A stretch of 64,000 nucleotides of DNA from Vulcanibacillus modesticaldus (lineage in GTDB: Bacteria; Bacillota; Bacilli; Tepidibacillales; Tepidibacillaceae). This document shows, piece after piece, positions 1-8,640 of the stretch. Where the stretch lies: NCBI RefSeq assembly GCF_001730235.1, contig NZ_MIJF01000001.1, positions 62,001 through 126,000 of the forward strand, read 5' to 3'. The notes under the pieces were generated by a model, which worked only from the letters and a program-made list of their open reading frames with translations, did not search any database and was not told the origin of the DNA. Each line of letters opens with the position of its first letter. Position 1 is the stretch's first letter. Position numbers and translations under genes: made by a program.

Positions 1-1
1 A

Positions 2-391
2 CACGCTGAAGAGGAAATGAAAGAAGTAGAAATTCAGGACGAGGTTTCTGATGAGATTTGCGAAAAATGTGGACGTCCTATGGTATATAAAATGGGGAGA
101 TATGGGAAGTTTTTGGCATGTTCCGGATTTCCTGAATGTAGAAATACAAAACCAATAGTAAAAAAGATCGATGTCAAATGTCCTAAATGTGGTGGGGATA
201 TTGTAGAACGTAAGGGAAAGAGAAAAGTTTTTTATGGTTGTATTAATTATCCGGAGTGTGACTTTATATCTTTCGACAAACCAATTTCTAGACCCTGTCC
301 AAAGTGTAATGGATTATTAATAGAAAAAAAATCGAAGAAAAAGACACAAGTTCAGTGTATTGATTGTGACTACAAAGAAGATACTCAATGA
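2..391 (+). CDS. topA: DNA topoisomerase I, C-terminal end (partial)
   Basis: Only the last ~129 residues are in the window; the reading frame is open from base 2. Three zinc-ribbon modules follow one another: CEKCG...FPEC, CPKCG...YPEC and a final CPKCN...CIDC. Repeated Cys4 ribbons of this kind end bacterial type IA topoisomerases, where they help bind single-stranded DNA during relaxation of negative supercoils. The position directly before trmFO and xerC matches the usual Bacillales order topA-trmFO-xerC-hslV. The catalytic part lies upstream of the window, so the call rests on the ribbons and the synteny. Confidence 0.9.
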   Translation, partial: HAEEEMKEVEIQDEVSDEICEKCGRPMVYKMGRYGKFLACSGFPECRNTKPIVKKIDVKCPKCGGDIVERKGKRKVFYGCINYPECDFISFDKPISRPCPKCNGLLIEKKSKKKTQVQCIDCDYKEDTQ

Positions 392-403
392 TGGAGGAAC
401 ACC

Positions 404-1738
404 ATGAATAATAATATTAAGCATATCAATGTGGTAGGAGCCGGATTAGCAGGAAGTGAAGCGGCATGGCAGATAGCTCAAAGCGGTATCCCTGTTAGAT
501 TATTTGAAATGAGACCAGTAAAAAACTCTCCTGCTCATCATACAGAAAATTTTGCGGAGCTAGTATGTAGTAACTCGTTACGTGCTAACAGCCTCACCAA
601 TGCTGTTGGATTATTAAAAGAAGAGATGAGAATTTTCAATTCGCTTATTATGGAAAGTGCAGATAAACATGCAGTACCCGCAGGTGGGGCATTAGCAGTT
701 GACAGAAGTCTTTTTTCTCAATTTATAACCCAGAGAATAAAGGAACATCCATTGATTGAAGTGATTAATGAAGAAGTAACCGACATTCCCGAGGGATTGA
801 CAATAATAGCGAGTGGACCACTAACTTCAGATAAATTAGCTAAGAAAATCTCGGAGTTATTGGGAGAGGAATACTTATATTTTTATGATGCTGCAGCTCC
901 AATTATTGAGAAGGATAGTATTGATTTTAACAAAGTATTTATCGCTTCTAGATATGATAAGGGAGAAGCGGCCTATATCAATTGTCCGATGACTGAAGAG
1001 GAGTTTAACCACTTTTACGAAGAATTAATAAAGGCAGAAACGGCGGAACTTAAGAGTTTTGAAAAGGAAATATATTTTGAAGGCTGTATGCCGGTTGAAG
1101 TTATAGGTAAACGTGGTAGACAAACATTATTGTTTGGTCCAATGAAGCCTGTTGGGTTAATTGACCCAAGGACAGGTAAAGAGCCTTTTGCAGTCGTTCA
1201 GCTAAGACAAGACAATGCTGAAGGAACATTGTATAATATTGTTGGTTTTCAAACCCATTTAAAGTGGGGAGAACAAAAGAGAATTATTCAGCTTATTCCT
1301 GGTTTAGAGAATGCTGAAATTGTTCGATATGGTGTAATGCATAGAAATACTTTTATCAATTCTCCTAAATTACTCAAACCAACTTACCAATATCGAGAAA
1401 GAGATAATTTATTTTTTGCGGGACAGATGACAGGGGTAGAAGGTTACGTAGAATCCGCAGCTTCAGGAATGATTGCAGGTATTAACGCAACATTGTTGGC
1501 TAAAGGAAAGTCACCAGAAGTATTTCCTAGGGAAACTGTTTTAGGAAGTATGGCACATTACATTACAACTGCTAATCCAAAGCATTTCCAGCCAATGAAT
1601 GCTAATTTTGGCCTGTTACCACAGCTTGAGGTAAAAATCAGGAATAAAAAGGAGAAAAATTTACAGTTATCTAATAGATCCTTAGAAAAAGTTAAGATAT
1701 TTTCACAATTCATCCAAAATTTAATCTACAGTAATTAA
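404..1738 (+). CDS. trmFO: Methylenetetrahydrofolate-tRNA-(uracil-5-)-methyltransferase TrmFO
   Basis: A 444-residue flavoprotein that makes m5U54 in the tRNA T-loop using methylenetetrahydrofolate and FADH2. The N-terminus carries a dinucleotide-binding loop, [10 protein letters not shown] at about residues 12-21, followed by the family segment [11 protein letters not shown] with the conserved Cys. The C-terminal half contains [16 protein letters not shown], a second FAD-contact signature. Length is typical of the family. The ATG has a GGAGG site 8-10 nt upstream and lies 12 nt after topA. Formerly called gid/GidA-small. Confidence 0.96.
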   Translation: MNNNIKHINVVGAGLAGSEAAWQIAQSGIPVRLFEMRPVKNSPAHHTENFAELVCSNSLRANSLTNAVGLLKEEMRIFNSLIMESADKHAVPAGGALAVDRSLFSQFITQRIKEHPLIEVINEEVTDIPEGLTIIASGPLTSDKLAKKISELLGEEYLYFYDAAAPIIEKDSIDFNKVFIASRYDKGEAAYINCPMTEEEFNHFYEELIKAETAELKSFEKEIYFEGCMPVEVIGKRGRQTLLFGPMKPVGLIDPRTGKEPFAVVQLRQDNAEGTLYNIVGFQTHLKWGEQKRIIQLIPGLENAEIVRYGVMHRNTFINSPKLLKPTYQYRERDNLFFAGQMTGVEGYVESAASGMIAGINATLLAKGKSPEVFPRETVLGSMAHYITTANPKHFQPMNANFGLLPQLEVKIRNKKEKNLQLSNRSLEKVKIFSQFIQNLIYSN

Positions 1739-1758
1739 CTATATTATGTTAATATAGT
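1738..1758 (+). terminator. Small AU-only hairpin between trmFO and xerC
   Basis: A perfect 8-bp inverted repeat (ACTATATT / AATATAGT, loop ATGTT) overlaps the trmFO stop codon and is followed by a T-rich stretch. The stem is nearly all A-T, so as a terminator it would be weak; it may only cause partial readthrough control. Confidence 0.3.
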
Positions 1759-1793
1759 GTTGCTTTTATTAATTAAGAGGGATAAAATGATAT

Positions 1794-2684
1794 ATGTTTG
1801 ACTACTATTTAATCGAATTTCAAGGATACTTGCAAATTGAAAAGAATGCATCACCCCATACAACCGACAATTATTTAAGGGATATTAGTGATTTTATTTC
1901 TTACATAAATTCAACTGGATTAACTTCATTGTTAGATGTTTCTTATTTGGATGTAAGAGGTTATTTAGCTTATTTAAATAAAAAAAATTATTCTAGAAGA
2001 ACGATTTCTAGAAAACTATCTAGTTTACGTACTTTTTATCGCTTTTTAGTTAGGGAAAATTATCTTGAATTGAATCCCTTTCAAATGGTTTCTACTCCAA
2101 AGTTAGAAAAAAAGTTACCGAATTTTATGTATCCTAAAGAGGTCATAGAACTTTTAGATATGCCTGATCTTTCTAAGCTGACGGGGATACGTGATAAAGC
2201 CATTCTTGAAGTGTTGTATGCTAGTGGTATGCGCGTGAGTGAGTTAGTCTCTCTTGATATTGAGTCAATAGATTTTACTACAGGGACAGCGTTAGTCTTT
2301 GGAAAAGGCTCGAAAGAAAGGTATGTTCCATTAGGGAAGTATGCGATAGAAGCCTTGAAAAATTATTTAGAAAATGCTAGAGCAAAACTAAGCACTAATT
2401 ATTATGAAAAAGCTCTATTTTTAAATAGATATGGAGGACGTTTATCTGACCGAAGCGTTAGACGAATGATTGAAAAGTATGTAAGACTACTATCTTTTTC
2501 TAAGAGTGTAAGTCCCCATACTTTGCGTCATACGTTTGCTACCCATTTACTTAATGCTGGAGCAGATTTACGTTCTGTTCAAGAGTTATTAGGACATGTT
2601 AATATTTCTACTACTCAAATATATACCCATATTACGAAAGAAAGATTACAACAAATTTACAAAAACCACCATCCCCGTGCATAG
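1794..2684 (+). CDS. xerC: Tyrosine recombinase XerC
   Basis: A 296-residue tyrosine recombinase that with XerD resolves chromosome dimers at dif. The N-terminal SAM-like core-binding domain (about 1-90) is followed by the catalytic domain with the expected residues: Arg in ASGMRVSELV, Lys in the beta-hairpin GKGSKERYVPL, HTLRHTFATH (His, Arg), and the tyrosine nucleophile in STTQIYTHIT. In Bacillus the orthologue CodV starts the codV-clpQ-clpY-codY operon, the arrangement seen here. The start at 1794 is forced by an in-frame stop at 1788. The AAGAGG site is 13 nt away and better spaced for an out-of-frame ATG at 1787. Confidence 0.95.
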   Translation: MFDYYLIEFQGYLQIEKNASPHTTDNYLRDISDFISYINSTGLTSLLDVSYLDVRGYLAYLNKKNYSRRTISRKLSSLRTFYRFLVRENYLELNPFQMVSTPKLEKKLPNFMYPKEVIELLDMPDLSKLTGIRDKAILEVLYASGMRVSELVSLDIESIDFTTGTALVFGKGSKERYVPLGKYAIEALKNYLENARAKLSTNYYEKALFLNRYGGRLSDRSVRRMIEKYVRLLSFSKSVSPHTLRHTFATHLLNAGADLRSVQELLGHVNISTTQIYTHITKERLQQIYKNHHPRA

Positions 2685-2706
2685 TCACAAAAAATATTTA
2701 ATTGAT

Positions 2707-2721
2707 AATTTTCTGAATATA
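2707..2721. promoter_or_regulatory. Candidate CodY box upstream of hslV
   Basis: The 15-mer matches the published CodY consensus AATTTTCWGAAAATT at 13 of 15 positions (mismatches at positions 12 and 15). It lies 35 nt before hslV, whose operon ends with codY. Near matches to an A/T-rich motif are common in DNA this AT-rich, so this is a candidate only. Confidence 0.4.
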
Positions 2722-2755
2722 TCTCCTATTTTTGGGGTATAAAGGAGGATGAGAT

Positions 2756-3298
2756 ATGTCTCAGACCTTTCATGCAACTACTATTTTTGCTATTAGGCAC
2801 AACGGGAAATCTGCCATGGCAGGCGACGGCCAAGTTACTTTCGGAAATTCCGTTATTATGAAACATACTGCAAAAAAAGTAAGAAAGTTGTATAAAGATC
2901 AGGTGATAGCAGGATTTGCTGGTTCTGTAGCAGATGCTTTCACACTTTTTGAAAAGTTTGAAGGTAAACTTGAAGAATATCATGGAAATTTACCTAGAGC
3001 TGCTGTAGAATTAGCGAAGGAATGGCGAATGGATAAGGTACTGCGTCGCCTGGAAGCTATGTTGATTGTTATGAATAAGGAGCATTTGTTACTAATTTCT
3101 GGAACAGGTGAAGTGATTGAACCAGACGATGGAATTCTAGCTATTGGTTCAGGAGGGAATTATGCACTAGCAGCGGGACGAGCACTAAAGAGACATTCAC
3201 CTCAGCTAGCTGCCAAAGAAATAGCTGAAGCTGCTTTGAACATAGCTGCAGAAATTTGTGTGTACACAAATAATAATATCGTAGTTGAGGATTTGTAA
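2756..3298 (+). CDS. hslV: ATP-dependent protease peptidase subunit HslV/ClpQ
   Basis: A 180-residue proteasome-like peptidase that forms the proteolytic core of the HslVU (ClpQY, CodWX) complex. Conserved blocks include [41 protein letters not shown] and [17 protein letters not shown]. As in Bacillus ClpQ there are a few extra residues before the Thr-Thr found at the mature N-terminus of most HslV. In Bacillus the residue after Met, a Ser, is reported to act as the nucleophile, and Ser is residue 2 here too. AAAGGAGG precedes the ATG; hslU follows 12 nt downstream. Confidence 0.96.
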   Translation: MSQTFHATTIFAIRHNGKSAMAGDGQVTFGNSVIMKHTAKKVRKLYKDQVIAGFAGSVADAFTLFEKFEGKLEEYHGNLPRAAVELAKEWRMDKVLRRLEAMLIVMNKEHLLLISGTGEVIEPDDGILAIGSGGNYALAAGRALKRHSPQLAAKEIAEAALNIAAEICVYTNNNIVVEDL

Positions 3299-3310
3299 GG
3301 GGGAAACAAA

Positions 3311-4702
3311 ATGTATTTTCAAAAGCCCTTAACTCCGCGAGAGATAGTGTCTGAATTAGATAAATATATAGTTGGACAAAAAGATGCTAAACGAGCAGTA
3401 GCAATTGCTTTACGAAATCGTTATCGTAGAAGTTTATTAGATGAATCTCTTAGGGATGAAATTGTACCTAAAAATATCTTGATGATTGGTCCTACTGGAG
3501 TTGGTAAAACAGAAATAGCTAGAAGACTAGCTAAGTTAGTGGGGGCTCCCTTCGTTAAAGTTGAGGCTACCAAATTTACCGAAGTAGGTTATGTTGGTCG
3601 AGATGTTGAATCGATGGTAAGGGATCTAGTTGAGACAGCTATTCGAATGGTTAAATCTGAAAAAACTGAAAAAGTCAAAGATAAAGCTGAACAATTGGCT
3701 AATGATAGAATAATAGATATATTAGTACCAAGTAAAAGTAAGAATAAGAATTTGAGTAATCCTTTGGACATGCTGTTTAATAAGACTAATCATTCCTCAA
3801 CCGAAGATCAATATGAAGAAGGGGAGATTCAAGAGAAAAGAAGACAAATACGCTTTAAATTATTAAATGGTCAACTTGAAGAAGAAATTATTGAGATTGA
3901 AATAGAAGATAGCTCTCCTTCAATGTTTGAATTGTTTTCTGGAACTGGTGTAGAACAAATGGGATTTAATATGCAAGATGTTTTAGGCAATATTTTACCC
4001 AAAAAGATGAAGAAACGTAAGTTGCCGATTAAGGAAGCGAGAAAGATCTTGACCAATGAAGAAGCACAGAAGTTAATCGATATGGATGAAGTTATACAGG
4101 AGTCCATTGAAAGAGCAGAGCAATCTGGTATTATTTTCATTGATGAAATAGATAAGATTGCTGGGAAAGAAAGAGGTCCTGATGTTTCTAGAGAAGGCGT
4201 ACAACGTGACATTTTACCCATTGTGGAAGGGTCCACAGTTATGACAAAATATGGGGCAGTTAAAACTGATTATATTTTGTTTATCGCTGCTGGTGCTTTT
4301 CATATGTCAAAACCGTCTGACTTGATTCCAGAATTACAGGGGAGATTTCCGATTCGAGTTGAACTACAAGACCTTACGGTCGACGATTTTGTTCAAATCT
4401 TAACAGAACCAAAAAATGCTTTAACAAAGCAATATATCTCATTATTAAAAACTGAGGGGATAGAAGTTGAATTTACTGAATCAGCTATTTATGAAATTGC
4501 TAATTTAGCTGCAGAAGTAAATCAACAAACAGATAATATTGGAGCAAGAAGATTAAACACAATTTTAGAAAAATTATTAGAAGATCTATCTTTTGAAGCT
4601 CCGGATATTTATTTAGAAAAAGTTCAGATTACTCCAGAATATGTAGGAGAAAAACTTTCTAAAATAGTTAAAAACAAAGATTTATCACGTTATATTCTGT
4701 AA
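3311..4702 (+). CDS. hslU: ATP-dependent protease ATPase subunit HslU/ClpY
   Basis: The 463-residue AAA+ unfoldase partner of HslV. The Walker A loop GPTGVGKT is at residues 60-67, Walker B is in [10 protein letters not shown], and the arginine-finger/sensor region follows in [12 protein letters not shown] and [10 protein letters not shown]. Between Walker A and B lies the charged intermediate (I) domain that handles substrate, roughly residues 110-240, rich in Glu and Lys. The C-terminal residues end in SRYIL, as in other HslU proteins whose C-terminal tails dock into HslV. It follows hslV by 12 nt and precedes codY by 18 nt, so the three are probably cotranscribed. Confidence 0.97.
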   Translation: MYFQKPLTPREIVSELDKYIVGQKDAKRAVAIALRNRYRRSLLDESLRDEIVPKNILMIGPTGVGKTEIARRLAKLVGAPFVKVEATKFTEVGYVGRDVESMVRDLVETAIRMVKSEKTEKVKDKAEQLANDRIIDILVPSKSKNKNLSNPLDMLFNKTNHSSTEDQYEEGEIQEKRRQIRFKLLNGQLEEEIIEIEIEDSSPSMFELFSGTGVEQMGFNMQDVLGNILPKKMKKRKLPIKEARKILTNEEAQKLIDMDEVIQESIERAEQSGIIFIDEIDKIAGKERGPDVSREGVQRDILPIVEGSTVMTKYGAVKTDYILFIAAGAFHMSKPSDLIPELQGRFPIRVELQDLTVDDFVQILTEPKNALTKQYISLLKTEGIEVEFTESAIYEIANLAAEVNQQTDNIGARRLNTILEKLLEDLSFEAPDIYLEKVQITPEYVGEKLSKIVKNKDLSRYIL

Positions 4703-4720
4703 AATTAGGAGGAAAATAAA

Positions 4721-5503
4721 ATGGATTTGTTATCAAAAATTAGAAGACTAAATCGATTATTACAAAAAACTGCTGGCCACACAGTAAATTTTAATGATAT
4801 GGCCGAGGTGCTAAGTGATGTAATTGAAGCTAATATTTTTGTGGTAAACCACAAAGGAAAAATGTTAGGTTTATGTGTTGCACAAGAAATCGACAATGAG
4901 CGCGTTCGTAATATGTTAAAGGAAAGAAAGTTTCCAGAGGAATATAATACTCTTCTGTTAAAACAAGACGAAACTGTTTCTAACATTGGCATTGATAACC
5001 CACTTACTTCTTTCCCTGTGGAAATGGACGATATCTTTAAGGACAGCTATACTGCAATAGTACCGATCGTTGGAAGTGGTGAACGTCTAGGAACATTAAT
5101 TTTAGGACGTTTAAATGAGAAATACGGCGACGAAGATTTAATCCTAGCTGAATACGGTGCGACAGTAATTGCTATGGAAATATTAAGGGATCGGGCAGAG
5201 GCTAAGGAAGAGGAAGTAAGAAATCGAGCAATTGTTCAAATGGCGATTGGTTCCCTTTCCTACAGTGAACTAGAGGCAGTTGAACATATTTTTGAAGAGC
5301 TAGAAGGTAAGGAAGGCCTATTAGTTGCAAGTAAAATTGCTGACCGTGTAGGTATAACTCGTTCAGTTATTGTCAATGCATTAAGAAAACTTGAAAGTGC
5401 TGGAGTTATCGAATCACGTTCCCTAGGTATGAAAGGTACTTATATCAAGGTATTAAATGAAAAATTATTGACTGAACTAGATAAAATTCGCTCTGAACAA
5501 TAA
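4721..5503 (+). CDS. codY: GTP-sensing global transcriptional repressor CodY
   Basis: A 260-residue protein, collinear with Bacillus CodY. The N-terminal GAF domain (about 1-155) binds branched-chain amino acids in the family; the C-terminal winged helix-turn-helix is seen in [21 protein letters not shown] followed by [16 protein letters not shown]. CodY senses GTP and isoleucine/valine/leucine and represses stationary-phase genes, including the fla/che operon in B. subtilis, which is the next transcription unit here. A TTAGGAGG site precedes the ATG and a strong terminator follows the stop. Confidence 0.97.
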   Translation: MDLLSKIRRLNRLLQKTAGHTVNFNDMAEVLSDVIEANIFVVNHKGKMLGLCVAQEIDNERVRNMLKERKFPEEYNTLLLKQDETVSNIGIDNPLTSFPVEMDDIFKDSYTAIVPIVGSGERLGTLILGRLNEKYGDEDLILAEYGATVIAMEILRDRAEAKEEEVRNRAIVQMAIGSLSYSELEAVEHIFEELEGKEGLLVASKIADRVGITRSVIVNALRKLESAGVIESRSLGMKGTYIKVLNEKLLTELDKIRSEQ

Positions 5504-5530
5504 TTTAATTATAAATCCATGAGAAACTAG

Positions 5531-5555
5531 GAGGCCGTTTTAAGGCCTCTTTTTT
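5531..5555 (+). terminator. Intrinsic terminator after codY
   Basis: Stem GAGGCC / GGCCTC with a 7-nt loop is followed by six T. It sits 27 nt after the codY stop and separates the hslVU-codY unit from fla/che. Confidence 0.85.
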
Positions 5556-5583
5556 CACGGTTCGATAATATATTATAAAAACT

Positions 5584-5612
5584 TTGATTTTTTTCTATAT
5601 TTTTTATATAAT
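5584..5612 (+). promoter_or_regulatory. Putative sigma-A promoter of the fla/che operon
   Basis: TTGATT and a perfect TATAAT are separated by 17 nt, right after the codY terminator. Transcription would begin near 5619, giving a leader of about 210 nt before flgB. This 328-nt gap (5504-5831) also holds the codY terminator, two leader hairpins and a Spo0A-like/GCAGGA segment. Confidence 0.6.
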
Positions 5613-5642
5613 ACATTGTTAGATAAGTGGTAGTATTGCTTT

Positions 5643-5695
5643 GCTTGTCGACTGATAAGCCTTAAGTCCTAAGAAGGAATAGGGCTTTTTATTTT
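5643..5695 (+). promoter_or_regulatory. Two leader hairpins, the second terminator-like, before flgB
   Basis: Hairpin 1 is GCTTGTC / GATAAGC (one G-U pair, 4-nt loop, 5643-5660). Hairpin 2 is AAGTCCTA / TAGGGCTT (one G-U pair, 8-nt loop, 5664-5687) and runs into TTTTTATTTTT. A competing pairing of AAGCC at 5657-5661 with GGCTT at 5683-5687 would break hairpin 1. The arrangement resembles an attenuator or a ~70-nt small RNA made from the promoter at 5584. Confidence 0.45.
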
Positions 5696-5733
5696 TGATA
5701 CAATATAACTATTTTTTAAAAAAACCAATAAAA

Positions 5734-5773
5734 TGTCGAAAATTGCAGGAATTTTAAATGTTGATATGGAATA
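5734..5773 (+). promoter_or_regulatory. TGTCGAA plus GCAGGA segment upstream of flgB
   Basis: TGTCGAA (5734-5740) fits the Spo0A box core TGNCGAA. Five bases on is GCAGGA (5745-5750), a word also found upstream of pyrH and pnp in this window. No -35/-10 pair near it is convincing. Function is inferred only from position. Confidence 0.3.
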
Positions 5774-5831
5774 GATTAAGACGGTGATTTATAACTTTTT
5801 TATTCCCCTTTTTTTTGAGGAGGTTAAACTC

Positions 5832-6257
5832 GTGAAAATATTTAGCAATATAGATAATTTACAACGATCACTTGATATATCTTCATTAAGACAGCGGCTT
5901 ATTAGTAATAATATTGCCAATGTTGATACCCCTGGATATAAAACAATGGATGTTTCTTTTGATGAGATTTTAGCAGCAAAAGAAGCTAAATATTTAGATC
6001 AATCAAATAGAAATCTTTTTCGTGGTTATCGTACAGATCCAAGACATTTGGTGATCGGAGGTAGCGAGAGTAGTCAATTTCAACCTAAGATTGTGGTTAA
6101 TAGACGAACCTCGGTGTTGAATAATGATAATAACGTCGATATTGATTACGAAATGACAAAGTTAGCTGAAAATAACATTTGGTATAATACCTTGACCCAA
6201 GTTATTAATAAGGAATTCTCGATGTTACGTTATGTGATAACAGAGGGGAGACGTTAG
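5832..6257 (+). CDS. flgB: Flagellar basal-body proximal rod protein FlgB
   Basis: A 141-residue rod protein. The N-terminal signature of axial proteins is present in SNNIANVDTPGYKTMDVSFDEIL, and the C-terminus has the expected helix (ENNIWYNTLTQVIN...LRYVITEGRR). FlgB joins the MS ring/FliE to the rod. An in-frame ATG exists at 5784, but the GTG at 5832 is preferred because a near-perfect GAGGAGGT lies 7 nt before it and the protein then starts where the family does. It opens the fla/che operon, as in Bacillus. Confidence 0.95.
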   Translation: MKIFSNIDNLQRSLDISSLRQRLISNNIANVDTPGYKTMDVSFDEILAAKEAKYLDQSNRNLFRGYRTDPRHLVIGGSESSQFQPKIVVNRRTSVLNNDNNVDIDYEMTKLAENNIWYNTLTQVINKEFSMLRYVITEGRR

Positions 6258-6260
6258 ATT

Positions 6261-6713
6261 ATGAAGCTATTTAACGCAATGGATATTAGTGCCTCAGCTT
6301 TGACGGTCCAGAGATTAAGAATGGATGTTATTTCTTCAAACATTGCAAATGCTGAAACCACAAGAGGAAAATATGTTGATGGAAAGTGGCAACCATATAC
6401 TAGAAAAATGGTAGAAGTTGCGCCTAACTCTAAAGGTGGTTTTAAGCAAATTTTCAATCAGGTACTGAATAATGAACCTTCCCTTTCTGGTGTTAAGGTT
6501 ACTAGAATTGTAGAAGATAGGTCTCCATATAAAAAAATTTATCAGCCATCCCATCCAGATGCGGATGAAAATGGTTTTATCTATTTACCAAATGTAGATG
6601 TTTTAAAGGAAATGGTTGATATGATTTCAGCTACTAGAGCCTATGAGGCAAACGTTACTGCCTTGAATTCTACCAAATCGATGCTATTAAAAGCGTTAGA
6701 AATCGGAAGATAG
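6261..6713 (+). CDS. flgC: Flagellar basal-body rod protein FlgC
   Basis: A 150-residue proximal rod subunit. It has the rod-family N-terminus (MDVISSNIANAETTRG) and the C-terminal block VDVLKEMVDMISATRAYEANVTALNSTK, typical of FlgC. The gene begins 3 nt after flgB, with GAGGGGAG as ribosome site inside the end of flgB, so the two are tightly coupled. Length and order flgB-flgC-fliE match other Firmicutes. Confidence 0.96.
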   Translation: MKLFNAMDISASALTVQRLRMDVISSNIANAETTRGKYVDGKWQPYTRKMVEVAPNSKGGFKQIFNQVLNNEPSLSGVKVTRIVEDRSPYKKIYQPSHPDADENGFIYLPNVDVLKEMVDMISATRAYEANVTALNSTKSMLLKALEIGR

Positions 6714-6729
6714 AAAGGATGTTAAATAA

Positions 6730-7029
6730 ATGGATAATAGTATTAGTTCTATTAATCTAGTAAAAGGACAGTTTATAACAGAAAAAAGACAAAATAAAAT
6801 CGATTCTAGTAAGCAGTTTTCCGATGTTTTAAAAGAAGCACTAAATGGAGTAACTGAAGATATTAAAATTGCCCAAGAATTAAGTGATAAGATTGCTACT
6901 GGAGATGTAAAAGACCTTCATCAAGTAATGATTGCGATGGAAAAAGCAAATTTAGGTTTGCAACTTACGGTTCAAGTTAGAAACAAAGTTGTTGAGGCTT
7001 ACCAGGAAGTAATGAGAATGCAGGTATAA
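6730..7029 (+). CDS. fliE: Flagellar hook-basal body protein FliE
   Basis: A 99-residue protein that links the MS ring (FliF) to the rod (FlgB). The conserved C-terminal half is clear: DLHQVMIAMEKANLGLQLTVQVRNKVVEAYQEVMRMQV. The N-terminal third is variable, as usual. It lies 16 nt after flgC with an AAAGGATG site. Confidence 0.95.
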   Translation: MDNSISSINLVKGQFITEKRQNKIDSSKQFSDVLKEALNGVTEDIKIAQELSDKIATGDVKDLHQVMIAMEKANLGLQLTVQVRNKVVEAYQEVMRMQV

Positions 7030-7061
7030 CATTTATCTGGTAAGTGAGGAGAGAATACAAC

Positions 7062-8627
7062 GTGAATGAATTTATACAAAATTACAAAGAAAAATTCGCT
7101 CATTTTTGGAATCAGCTTGAAAAAAAACAGAAAATAATGTTGATTGCCACCGTCTTTTTTCTGATTACTACACTAGTTTTAGTGACGATGTTTACAACTA
7201 GAATTAAGTATCAATTGACTTATGTCAATTTAGATAAGAAAACTGCTGGTACCATTGTCAGTAAGTTAGAAGAAATGGGTATTCCATACCAATTAAGTGC
7301 AGGGGGAAGCAATATTTCTGTTCCTGAATCTCAATCTGCTAGGGTGAAGGTAATGCTTGCCCAAGAAGATTTAGGAAGTGGCAACATTTATTCAAAATTT
7401 TGGGAAAACGCCAAATTTGGTATGACAGACCAACAGTTCCAAGTATTGAATCGAGGAGCGATTGAAGAAGAATTACGCTTGTTAATTGTGAAGGGAATCG
7501 AAGGGATTACTGATGCGAATGTTATGATTACCCTTCCTGAAGAAAAAGTCTTCTATTCTGAAGTACAACAACAGGCTACCGCATCTGTCGTCTTAAAAAT
7601 CGAGCCTGGCGTTCAATTAAATCCTAACCAAATTAAAAGCATCTATAATCTGATTTCTAAGAGTGTTCCCAATTTACCTGTTGATAATATCACTTTGACT
7701 AATCAGTATGGGGACCCACTTGAGTATACTAATTTTAATCAAGGAACTGTAGATACATATAATCAACAACGATTAATTGAGCAGGAATTTCAGAAAGATT
7801 TAAAAAAACAATTGGATCAAATGTTGACTCGGATAATGGGTCCGGGTAGGGTAAGTGTCACTGTGTTCGCAAAGATGAACTTTGACCAAAAGAGAACGAT
7901 GGAAAATATCTACCAGCCAGTTGTTGACGGAAAAGGAATTGCTAGAAGCGTGGAAACGATTCAAGAATCTTTTACGGGTACGGATAATTTACCTGGTGGC
8001 ATAACTGGTACCAGCGATACCCAAATTCCAACCTACCCATCAAGTTCTAATGGTAACGGAAACTATGAACATATTGAAAAACGCATTAACTATGAAGTTA
8101 ATGAAATTACTAAAGAAGTAATAAGTAGTCCGTATTCTTTAGAAGATTTAAGTATTGTAGTAGCAGTGGATCTCCCACAAGATGATGAGCAAACGGAAAA
8201 GACAATCGAGGCGATTCGAAATTTGATATCTCCGATTGTAATGGCAGCTCTTAGTGACCAAAGTTCAAACAATAACTTGCAATTAGCTAATATAGATCAA
8301 AGAATTGTTGTTGTAGCACATGAGTTTGAAGATAAACCATCAGTGTTTGATAATCAAAATAATGGATGGGACCCGCTGTTATTATATGGGGCTATTGGAT
8401 TATCAGTTTTAGCAATAGGTGGTATCGGTTTTAATGTGGTACGACGTGGGAATAAAAAGCGTGAGAGTGAGGAGGAAGTTATTCCTACCGAAACTGAGAT
8501 TCCTGAGATTGATCTTACCCCGATACTAACTGAGGAAGCAGCATTACAACAGGAAATTCAGAAATTTTCAAAGCAAAAACCTGATGAGTTCGTCAAACTA
8601 ATACGAACTTGGTTATCCGAAGAATAG
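7062..8627 (+). CDS. fliF: Flagellar MS-ring protein FliF
   Basis: A 521-residue membrane ring protein. A first transmembrane helix is near residues 22-44 (IMLIATVFFLITTLVLV), the ring-building/SctJ-like domains follow, then a Ser/Gly/Asn-rich loop around 300-335. A second transmembrane helix near 440-460 (LLLYGAIGLSVLAIGGIGF) precedes the cytoplasmic tail that binds FliG (ending LIRTWLSEE). The GTG at 7062, 8-10 nt after GAGGAGAG, is chosen over the GTG at 7044, which would lie before the ribosome site. Confidence 0.95.
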   Translation: MNEFIQNYKEKFAHFWNQLEKKQKIMLIATVFFLITTLVLVTMFTTRIKYQLTYVNLDKKTAGTIVSKLEEMGIPYQLSAGGSNISVPESQSARVKVMLAQEDLGSGNIYSKFWENAKFGMTDQQFQVLNRGAIEEELRLLIVKGIEGITDANVMITLPEEKVFYSEVQQQATASVVLKIEPGVQLNPNQIKSIYNLISKSVPNLPVDNITLTNQYGDPLEYTNFNQGTVDTYNQQRLIEQEFQKDLKKQLDQMLTRIMGPGRVSVTVFAKMNFDQKRTMENIYQPVVDGKGIARSVETIQESFTGTDNLPGGITGTSDTQIPTYPSSSNGNGNYEHIEKRINYEVNEITKEVISSPYSLEDLSIVVAVDLPQDDEQTEKTIEAIRNLISPIVMAALSDQSSNNNLQLANIDQRIVVVAHEFEDKPSVFDNQNNGWDPLLLYGAIGLSVLAIGGIGFNVVRRGNKKRESEEEVIPTETEIPEIDLTPILTEEAALQQEIQKFSKQKPDEFVKLIRTWLSEE

Positions 8628-8640
8628 GGAGGGAGTAATT

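Noticed and set aside
3871-4236. 121-codon open frame on the minus strand inside hslU
   Set aside because: It lies fully antisense to a conserved ATPase, has no ribosome site and no recognisable domain; a codon-bias shadow.
5545-5568. SigD-type promoter (TAAG then TTCGATAA) over the codY terminator
   Set aside because: The -35 and -10 words each deviate from TAAA/CCGATAT, spacing is off by one or two, and the site lies within the terminator hairpin.
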